DNA from: a bacterium
GTDB lineage: Bacteria; Bacteroidota; Bacteroidia; Bacteroidales; Bacteroidaceae
Assembly (NCBI GenBank): GCA_004559785.1
Contig: SFXD01000060.1
Coordinates: 1-13,454 of the forward strand
Direction: 5' to 3'
DNA length: 13,454 nt
Part shown: piece after piece, positions 7,883 to 13,454 of the stretch
Position numbering within the stretch: the first letter of the stretch is position 1
Layout: the number at the start of each line of letters is the position of its first letter
Notes under the pieces: model-generated
The model's input: the letters and a program-made list of their open reading frames with translations, nothing else
Databases searched by the model: none
Told to the model about the DNA's origin: nothing
Made by a program: the position numbers and the translations under genes

Positions 7883-8599
7883 TCACTTGATTACCTTGGT
7901 GGTAAGTACCCTGCCGTCACGCAGCACTACCCTCTTCAGGAAGATGCCGCCTACGGGGGACTCTGTCCTCGTTCCTGCCAACGTATAGTAGGACACGGAC
8001 GAGGCATCCTCGGCAGATATGCCCTCTATCCCCGATGGGTCGTAGACATAGTTTACCGTCACCGTAGGACCCGTGACTGCCACCTTGTACGTGGGGTTCA
8101 TGTCCTCCTGCTGGCCTGTGGCTGTGCAGATGTTTGCCGTATAGGTAACGGTGGCAGTACCTTGTTCCTGGAAGAACCACTCTGCCTTGAGCGATGTGAC
8201 GGAACCTGCCTTGAGGGCATTGACATTGATGATGCTACCCTTGCTGCTCAGGCGGGGATAGGTGGTGGCCCCGGTCTTGCTGTCCATGAGGCACGAGCCG
8301 AAGAAACAGATGCTGTGCTGCCCGCTGGGCAAGGCCTTGATGTCGTACGCCAACTGGACGCGACGACCATTGGCGCATACGTTCTTGACCCCGATGCCGC
8401 TGGATATGTACGGCTCGTCGAACTCGTCCGTTGGGTCTCCATGTACGGTGGTGACCGTGATGACTGCGCCATCTGCCACGACTCCGGTCTCCTCGCCATT
8501 CTCGTCGAGGTATACGAACTGGATGTCCTCTGCCGACTGTGCCATGAGCCTCGTGAAGCACAGAAGCATCATGACTGTAAGTGTGTAGATTTTCTTCAT
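7883..8599 (-). CDS. Small secreted protein of unknown function with T9SS type A-like tail
   Basis: This 238-residue protein has a clear signal peptide (MKKIYTLTVMMLLCFTRLMA, cut near residue 20). The central domain (about 22-185) is predicted beta-rich and contains FVYLDENGEETGVVADGAVI, a GIGVKNVCANGRRVQLAYDI segment, a Cys pair in SICFFGSC and a closing TVTVNYVYDPSGI. Similar domains occur in secreted Bacteroidota proteins as I recall, but I know no function for them. From about residue 190 the sequence matches the T9SS type A C-terminal domain: GIEGIS, then VSYYTLAGTR, GGIFLKRVVL and a final LTTKVIK. The prediction is secretion through T9SS and attachment to or release from the surface. 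There is no Shine-Dalgarno; the 44-bp AT-rich leader shares a block with the leader of the metalloprotease gene upstream. It sits between a protease and a giant adhesin-like protein, so a surface-accessory role is inferred only. Confidence 0.85.
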   Translation of the reverse strand: MKKIYTLTVMMLLCFTRLMAQSAEDIQFVYLDENGEETGVVADGAVITVTTVHGDPTDEFDEPYISSGIGVKNVCANGRRVQLAYDIKALPSGQHSICFFGSCLMDSKTGATTYPRLSSKGSIINVNALKAGSVTSLKAEWFFQEQGTATVTYTANICTATGQQEDMNPTYKVAVTGPTVTVNYVYDPSGIEGISAEDASSVSYYTLAGTRTESPVGGIFLKRVVLRDGRVLTTKVIK

Positions 8600-8615
8600 G
8601 TTGATATTCGTTTTG

Positions 8616-8638
8616 CTTATACCTTATTATATTATATA
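8616..8638 (-). promoter_or_regulatory. AT-rich leader element upstream of the small secreted protein gene (copy 2)
   Basis: Minus-strand blocks TATATAATAT and AATAAGGTATAAG match those at 10334-10358 exactly, apart from a 2-nt difference in spacing. Here the element starts about 17 nt before the ATG of a gene that has no Shine-Dalgarno sequence. The function is unknown. Confidence 0.35.
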
Positions 8639-8643
8639 TTGTC

Positions 8644-10299
8644 TCATCTATTGCCCGACACTATCCTGCCACCCTGTATGTAGGGATAGCGGTATGGCTT
8701 GCCGTCGGGGATAGGCCTGCCGTCCAGCCCGTATGAAGGTGCTTTCTCCCCATTGCGACCTTGCAGCGTGGCGATGCCGTCCGGCTCGGCACACGTGAAG
8801 GAGAAGGAGATGGTGCCGTCGGCATTCTGCGTAATGCCCGTTATGTCCTTGCGCATGTACATCGTCCCATCGGCTCCGGGATGAATCAGCGTGGCTGCCG
8901 GCGTGGACGTGGATGTCAGGGCATCGTTGCCTCCATAGGGATAGAGGTCGCCACGTACGTCTGCCTCCGTGCGCTGCCACGAATTGTCGGCGGCAAATAT
9001 GGAGAAACGTTCCTTGGTGGTGTTGACATCGTTGGCATTCCATGCCTCGGCACTATAATCCACATGGCAGACGAGCAGCCCGGAGGCATACAGCCCTCTG
9101 TCGCATCCCACGCGCTGCCGGTTCTCGAGGATGTAGTATTCGTCGGGGTAGTCATCGTTGCGTACTATGTATGCCTCACCTCCATCGGACAGCGGACGCA
9201 TGGCTTCTACCTGCGTCGTCTCGGTCAGTTCCGTCAGGGTCTTCCATCCGCAGAACATACGTTCGTATGCCGTATAGCCTGCCGGGAGGAATCCGCCCCC
9301 AAGGTAGTTGCCCATGTTCATCAGGTCCCATACGTAGGTACCATAGTGCAACGACGTTGCGCCGAAGGACGTACCCTTGTCGTACATGTCCGGCAAACCG
9401 AAGCAATGCGAGAACTCGTGGCAGATGGTGCCTATGCCGTCCAGCTGGCTGTTCTCGCCCAACTCGCAACTACAGGCAAACCTGTCGATGGTGACTCCGT
9501 CCATGTCGAAGGGCTTCTGGTCTGAACCTACCGCATTGAGCGTTCCCTCCTGCGGCCATATCAGGCCCGCGTCCTCCCCGTTGACGTTCTGCCCCTGCCC
9601 GGCGTAGAGGACGAAAAGCTGGTCGACGGTACCATCGCCGTCCCAGTCGTACTGCGAGAAGTCGACATCTGCATCTGCCTTCCTGCAGGCATCGTAGACG
9701 AACTTGCCGAGATGCGTGTCCAGCATCCCCGAGTCGTCCTGCCCGTAGTAGTTGTAGGGATTGCCCAACTTGTAGGGACCGACAACATCGAAGTTGAACT
9801 CAAACTGCCCGTCGCTCTGTGCCAGGAAATAGTCGTAGACACTTCCGTCAAACCCCACCTCTTCGTCGGTAAACCCGGGCTCGTTGGCAACGCGGTCATA
9901 GTATGCCTGCGGTTCACCTACCGTGAACGTCACGGCCGGCGTGTTGGTGGACGTACGCTTGGGGAACTCCACCAGGATGATGAGTCCACGCTTCTTGCCC
10001 ACATACTGTGGAGCCCTACCCTGCCGTGCGGCATTTGCCTTGGCACGACGCATGGCGCCTGCGTCCTCAGCCTTGTTGCGGTCTACGGGAATGTAATGGC
10101 GGTTCTGCCCATCGGGCACATACGCCTTGCCATCGCTTGCCAGCCAGTAGTGGCAGTACTCGTCCCCCCGCAATTCTGCCTCTACCTGCGTGCCGTCCGC
10201 CAAGGTCAGCGTCCTGACCATGCCGGGCTTGGCTGGTACGGCGTAGGACGGCGCAATGCCGACTGTAAGGATTAGTATGGTGAATATGAGTCTCCTCAT
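8644..10299 (-). CDS. Secreted M6-family zinc metalloprotease
   Basis: This 551-residue protein has a signal peptide (about 1-20, cut after PSYA). An N-terminal propeptide-like region follows (about 25-100; TLADGTQVEAELRGDE, then a DGKAYVPD turn). The catalytic domain carries HEFSHCFGLPD (His294, Glu295, His298, Asp304), the HExxHxxxxxD zinc site, and a WDLMNMG Met-turn at 325-331. An acidic DWDGDGTVD loop (218-226) probably binds calcium. This is the M6 (immune inhibitor A-like) peptidase pattern seen in many Bacteroidota. After about residue 505 comes a short tail beginning DGIATL and containing YGLDGRPI and YIQGGRIV, which resembles a shortened T9SS type A domain but lacks the usual ending. 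The protein has ten cysteines, including Cys293 and Cys299 flanking the active-site helix. The start is supported by GAAGGA 6 nt upstream. The probable role is extracellular or surface proteolysis; the substrate is unknown. Confidence 0.93.
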   Translation of the reverse strand: MRRLIFTILILTVGIAPSYAVPAKPGMVRTLTLADGTQVEAELRGDEYCHYWLASDGKAYVPDGQNRHYIPVDRNKAEDAGAMRRAKANAARQGRAPQYVGKKRGLIILVEFPKRTSTNTPAVTFTVGEPQAYYDRVANEPGFTDEEVGFDGSVYDYFLAQSDGQFEFNFDVVGPYKLGNPYNYYGQDDSGMLDTHLGKFVYDACRKADADVDFSQYDWDGDGTVDQLFVLYAGQGQNVNGEDAGLIWPQEGTLNAVGSDQKPFDMDGVTIDRFACSCELGENSQLDGIGTICHEFSHCFGLPDMYDKGTSFGATSLHYGTYVWDLMNMGNYLGGGFLPAGYTAYERMFCGWKTLTELTETTQVEAMRPLSDGGEAYIVRNDDYPDEYYILENRQRVGCDRGLYASGLLVCHVDYSAEAWNANDVNTTKERFSIFAADNSWQRTEADVRGDLYPYGGNDALTSTSTPAATLIHPGADGTMYMRKDITGITQNADGTISFSFTCAEPDGIATLQGRNGEKAPSYGLDGRPIPDGKPYRYPYIQGGRIVSGNR

Positions 10300-10333
10300 G
10301 TCTGTTCCTTCGTCCTTTTACCTTAGTTATCTT

Positions 10334-10358
10334 CTTATACCTTATTAAATATTATATA
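10334..10358 (-). promoter_or_regulatory. AT-rich leader element upstream of the metalloprotease gene (copy 1)
   Basis: The 85-bp gap before the metalloprotease contains, on the minus strand, TATATAATAT followed by AATAAGGTATAAG. The same two blocks occur in the next gap, at 8616-8638, with 2 nt less between them. No canonical Bacteroidota promoter (TTTG with TAnnTTTG) is visible here. The element could be an internal promoter, an mRNA-processing or translation-enhancing leader, or a chance AT-rich match. Confidence 0.35.
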
Positions 10359-10384
10359 GGGACTTTACCCACATCGTCCTTGAC

Positions 10385-11200
10385 TCACTCCGAGGGCTTG
10401 CCATTGGCGTGTGTGGGCAAGGCATCTGCTTTCTTTGCCTGCTGCACTCCGGCTGGCGTAAAGATGAATGCAACCACATCAAGGTTTCCAGCATTCCATC
10501 CTTCGTCCAGCGTGATGGTATATTGCTTGTCGAGCCTCTTGCCCTCGCCCAACTCCACGGGGTCGCCATCCCAGTCGGTGACGGAGGCTCGCAAAACATG
10601 GTTGTGCACGAAGTTTTTGTCATACCCTGTTTCCGTCTTCTGACTGCTGGTTATGCCGTCCTCTATTATCCACACCTGTAGGCGGGCATCCGCTATGTCC
10701 TGCGACGAGTATGCCTTCACGCCTATCGTGAGTTGGCGGCCAGCCTCGTCGTAGTCGTTGGACAGGGTAATGGCAATGGGAGTCTTCTGGGTAATCTGCT
10801 CGCTCACCATCTGTGCCCAGAGGTTGCAGTTGGATGTGGACCTTACCCTGTTGATGTAGCCGAATGGCTGTTCTTCTATCTTGCGCTGGTCGGCATAGTG
10901 CTCGCCAATGTCGTTGGTCAGTGGGCGGCGTTTACCTCCTGGGGTCTTTGCGAAGGGACCTCCGTATATTCCCACGGCCACGAGAGAGTCGCCATACAGG
11001 ACTTGCAGTTTCTCTATCTCCCTCATGGCAGTGGGACAGTTGGAGCATTCCTGCCCCGTGAAGTCTTCAAGCAGGATGCTCCTCTGCGCCTGCATTATCC
11101 CTTCGTCGACGAAACGCTCTTCCTCGCCGACGTCGCTACACGACATGGCGGCAAGCAATGCCATCGTGCATGTTATTATGTTACGTGTCCTTGTCATCAT
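10385..11200 (-). CDS. Omp28-related outer-membrane lipoprotein with thioredoxin-like CxxC
   Basis: This 271-residue protein has a short N-terminal hydrophobic segment ending in LLAAMSC, a lipobox with Cys21 as the lipidated residue. It is followed by an acidic stretch (SDVGEEE), compatible with Bacteroidota surface-lipoprotein export signals. The body begins with a thioredoxin-like unit: ILLEDFTGQECSNCPTA (residues 42-58, Cys52 and Cys55), then an IEKLQ helix and the YGDSLVAVGIYG strand. This is the Omp28 family pattern, named after a 28-kDa Porphyromonas gingivalis outer-membrane protein. The C-terminal half is beta-rich, like the second domain of that family. The first of two adjacent ATGs is used; an AGGA sits 7 nt before it. 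Whether the CSNC pair is redox-active is not shown. The nearby TlpA-type gene makes that worth testing. An 85-bp AT-rich gap follows the stop. Confidence 0.88.
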   Translation of the reverse strand: MMTRTRNIITCTMALLAAMSCSDVGEEERFVDEGIMQAQRSILLEDFTGQECSNCPTAMREIEKLQVLYGDSLVAVGIYGGPFAKTPGGKRRPLTNDIGEHYADQRKIEEQPFGYINRVRSTSNCNLWAQMVSEQITQKTPIAITLSNDYDEAGRQLTIGVKAYSSQDIADARLQVWIIEDGITSSQKTETGYDKNFVHNHVLRASVTDWDGDPVELGEGKRLDKQYTITLDEGWNAGNLDVVAFIFTPAGVQQAKKADALPTHANGKPSE

Positions 11201-11214
11201 CCTTGTGTCCTGTG

Positions 11215-12903
11215 TCAGAAGTTGAAATTGTAAGATATGGTAGCCCCCTTGCTGGCAGGAACATAGCGGCAGACACCGCCGGCACAGTTGTAACCCGCAC
11301 GCGTACGTCCATAGCCTACCTGAAGCCTGTGCGCCCCCTGGCTGTAGGTGACGTAGCCCTGGTAGTAGTGGACGTCGGTCTGACCGCTGTTGTACATGTC
11401 GGCAATGGTGAACATGAAATGCGGCAGCATCGACAGTTCGAGCAGGCCGTATAGCCAGTCGCCGTCATCCTGCTTGGTATGCAGGTACTGCAGTTCGCCA
11501 CGCAGCGTGAACCGCCTGTTGAAGCGATACTTGCCGTCAGCCACGAGTATGTTGCTGTGTATCATGCCTCCCTCTCCTTCCACTATGGTCTTGTTGTAGT
11601 GCTGGTTCATGTACATGAAGTTGAGGGTGAAGGCCTTCGAGAATCTCTTTGACAACTGGACGTTGATGTCCTGGTAGTACCTTTCGCCCATCTTCCAGAA
11701 GGCAGCCCCGTAGCCGTCTGTTCCCATGGTGGTATTGTCCACCCTCTCGTGGGCGTTGCGCTCCAAGCCGCGGACGTGCGAGAAGTTGAACTTGAGGTCC
11801 GTGCCATATTGCCCGCCCAGTGCCGTGCCTCGCTTGAACTTGTAGCCCAGTTCAGCCTGGAATGCCCATTCTCCGTTCGGCTGGGTGGCATAGGGGTACA
11901 ATGCCGGAAGGGCGTAGGTATGGTCGAGGGTGAAGGCTGGCAGGTGGTTGATGAACGAGGACGTGCCAGAGACGTTCCTGTCGCTGCGGAACGACATGTT
12001 GTCGCTTCGCTTGGCTTGCAGCAGCACGCTCATGCCGCTGTGCGAGTAGGAGGTGGACAGCATAGCCACCGTTCCCTTACGGTAGATGTAGGGGTAATTC
12101 TTGTCGAAGGCAGGGTCGTCCGTCTTCCATGCGTACTCGGCAAGAACGTTGAAGTCCTGAACGGAAAGATTTGCCCTTACGTCGAAGGCGTTGACGCACT
12201 CGGGGACGTTGAGCCGCATCTTGTGGACCATGCCGTCGTCCATGGTGCTAAGCTTGGAGATGTCCCCCTTGTCCTTCTCATACTTGTTGACCCACGAGCC
12301 ACCAAGAGTGAGGTACACGGGACGCGATGCCTGCCTCCACCATCGGTCGACGTTCAGCTCAAGGTCTGCCCCGTTTATCCAACTGTCGTTGAAGTGCCAA
12401 TACCTGCGTTGCTTGCCCGTGACGAGTTTCAGTGCCACGCCCTTCACGGGGTGCAGGATGAGCCTGCCACCCATCAGGGAATTGTCCACTCCGAGGCTTC
12501 TCTCCTCGTACGTGCGCAGGATGAAGCCCGAGCCAAACTGTTCGTAGTAGGAACCCGCCGTAAGGTCGAACTTGTCATACTGCAACCGCGCATAGTAGTG
12601 CCTCGTGCCCCACCCCTTCATCTGACGCTCGAAGCCTGGCAAGGGTGGAAGCATGTACTCTACCCTGACACCAGCCTCAAGATGCCTGTACGTTGCACTG
12701 AGGTCGGCATAGGTGTTGGTCTTTGCCCAGTCTCCGTCCGTGGAGGCACCTATCGACTTGTCGTTCTGAGGGAAGAGGATGTCGCTCTGTATGGTTCCGT
12801 TTACGCGCAGCTTATCGTCGCCCTCGCCGGCACACCATGCCGATATGGCCATAAGGAGCGCCGGCATTGCGGCAAACAGCCTTCGTGTTTTTGAAATAGT
12901 CAT
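11215..12903 (-). CDS. Outer-membrane beta-barrel protein, probable DUF6029 family
   Basis: This 562-residue protein has a signal peptide ending near residue 25 (AWCA). The mature part is rich in alternating aromatic and polar strands (for example HYYARLQYDKFDLTAGSYYE and TLNFMYMNQHYN), as in outer-membrane barrels, and it ends in an aromatic beta-strand with terminal Phe (ISYNFNF), the usual barrel-assembly signal. Near the C terminus is a CAGGVCRYVP segment with Cys540 and Cys545, placed just before the last strand. From memory this pattern matches the DUF6029 proteins of Bacteroidota, whose function is unknown; the name is recognition, not a search result. It is not a TonB-dependent receptor: the length is too short and no plug domain or TonB box is seen. 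It is sandwiched between a thioredoxin 3 bp upstream and an Omp28 lipoprotein 14 bp downstream, so the three are probably co-transcribed and may act together. Confidence 0.82.
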   Translation of the reverse strand: MTISKTRRLFAAMPALLMAISAWCAGEGDDKLRVNGTIQSDILFPQNDKSIGASTDGDWAKTNTYADLSATYRHLEAGVRVEYMLPPLPGFERQMKGWGTRHYYARLQYDKFDLTAGSYYEQFGSGFILRTYEERSLGVDNSLMGGRLILHPVKGVALKLVTGKQRRYWHFNDSWINGADLELNVDRWWRQASRPVYLTLGGSWVNKYEKDKGDISKLSTMDDGMVHKMRLNVPECVNAFDVRANLSVQDFNVLAEYAWKTDDPAFDKNYPYIYRKGTVAMLSTSYSHSGMSVLLQAKRSDNMSFRSDRNVSGTSSFINHLPAFTLDHTYALPALYPYATQPNGEWAFQAELGYKFKRGTALGGQYGTDLKFNFSHVRGLERNAHERVDNTTMGTDGYGAAFWKMGERYYQDINVQLSKRFSKAFTLNFMYMNQHYNKTIVEGEGGMIHSNILVADGKYRFNRRFTLRGELQYLHTKQDDGDWLYGLLELSMLPHFMFTIADMYNSGQTDVHYYQGYVTYSQGAHRLQVGYGRTRAGYNCAGGVCRYVPASKGATISYNFNF

Positions 12904-12906
12904 CCG

Positions 12907-13437
12907 TTATTTTGTTGAAACAGCCTTGCCGGACTTACCCTTGCTTGGCTTGGCGGTCAGTTCCCTCACCTTCTCGATAAGTTCTTCCTCCGCACCATCT
13001 ACATATCCGTTGTGCCTGTATACTATCTTGCCCTTTCCGTCCACTATCAAGGTATAGGGTATCGTCTGTATGCCGAATGCACGCTTCATGTCCCCGTTGG
13101 GGTCAAGCAGCACCTCGTACTCCCATCCGTGGTTGTCAACCAGGGGCTTCACCTTGTTCATGTTCTGTGCCTGGTCGATGGATATGGCCACCAGTTTGAC
13201 ACCCGTCTCCTCCTGCCAGTCCTCGTAGACATCGGCTATGGCATTGAGCTCGCGTATGCATGGCTTGCACCAGCTTGCGAAGAAGTCTACTATCATGGGC
13301 TTACCGCCATTGTTCAGGGTATCAGTCTTCACCGACTTGCCGTTGATGTCCTTCAATACTGCCGACGGTATCTGCGAATAGACATACGAATGGGAGGCGA
13401 ATGCCAGAATCATAGTAAGTAGAATTTGTCTCATCAT
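12907..13437 (-). CDS. TlpA/ResA-type periplasmic thioredoxin-like oxidoreductase
   Basis: This 176-residue protein has a signal peptide at about residues 1-22, followed by a thioredoxin fold. The active site is WCKPC (residues 56-60, Cys57 and Cys60) after the strand PMIVDFFAS, and the cis-proline loop is TIPYT (125-129, Pro127). The length and the run from redox strand through CxxC helix to cis-Pro and a Val-Asp-Gly turn fit the TlpA/ResA family, which exchanges thiols and disulfides in exported proteins. The signal peptide has no lipobox, so a soluble periplasmic location is inferred. The Lys-rich tail (163-176) is unremarkable. Two adjacent ATG codons are possible starts; the first is used here, and only 17 bases upstream are visible. 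Its TAA stop lies 3 bp before the next ATG, suggesting translational coupling with the barrel protein. The substrate is unknown. The downstream CxxC and Cys-rich exported proteins are obvious candidates, by inference. Confidence 0.93.
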   Translation of the reverse strand: MMRQILLTMILAFASHSYVYSQIPSAVLKDINGKSVKTDTLNNGGKPMIVDFFASWCKPCIRELNAIADVYEDWQEETGVKLVAISIDQAQNMNKVKPLVDNHGWEYEVLLDPNGDMKRAFGIQTIPYTLIVDGKGKIVYRHNGYVDGAEEELIEKVRELTAKPSKGKSGKAVSTK

Positions 13438-13454
13438 ATTTTCTTGTAGTGTAA

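Noticed and set aside
8761..9525. 254-codon plus-strand open frame opposite the metalloprotease
   Set aside because: Codon-aligned antisense of a gene with an intact zinc site; no domain is visible in the antisense product.
10359..10370. GGGACTTTACCC inverted repeat in the gap before the metalloprotease gene
   Set aside because: Only three G-C pairs form before a mismatch, too weak to call a terminator or operator.
11749..12894. 381-codon plus-strand open frame opposite the barrel protein gene
   Set aside because: Same codon-aligned antisense effect. The minus-strand protein is a coherent outer-membrane barrel with signal peptide and terminal Phe.

Overview
The window looks like a Bacteroidota chromosome segment, most likely Bacteroidales and possibly Prevotellaceae. 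The support is a probable DUF6029-type outer-membrane barrel protein, Omp28-type proteins, an M6 metalloprotease, and secreted proteins that end in type A-like C-terminal domains of the type IX secretion system (T9SS). Most starts also have weak or no Shine-Dalgarno sequence, although some do have one. Base composition is moderate, above 50% G+C by eye and not counted. I recognise no mobile element, CRISPR array, tRNA or rRNA.

All seven supported genes lie on the minus strand, so transcription runs from the right edge to the left. In order they are: a TlpA/ResA-type periplasmic thioredoxin (13437-12907); a probable DUF6029 barrel protein (12903-11215, 3 bp gap); an Omp28-related lipoprotein (11200-10385, 14 bp gap); an M6 metalloprotease (10299-8644, 85 bp gap); a small secreted protein of unknown function with a T9SS-like tail (8599-7883, 44 bp gap); a 1,265-residue multidomain surface protein containing a second Omp28 domain (7834-4037, 48 bp gap); and a 1,114-residue Ig-repeat surface protein (3896-552, 140 bp gap). 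The first three are packed tightly enough to be one transcript. The remaining four have AT-rich leaders and could be read from the same transcript or from internal promoters. A hairpin follows the sixth gene, and a strong hairpin at 472-500 probably marks the end of the cluster.

The common theme is the cell envelope and surface. Every protein has an export signal. Three carry thioredoxin-fold CxxC motifs (WCKPC, CSNC, CPNC). The four downstream proteins end in T9SS-type tails that begin around a Gly-Ile; the tail of the metalloprotease is degenerate. A reasonable hypothesis is a secreted protease and adhesin module accompanied by its own thiol/disulfide and outer-membrane components. The functional link is inferred from gene order only.

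The left 551 bases contain no gene I can support. They hold several hairpins and a 22-bp-spaced tandem palindromic repeat.
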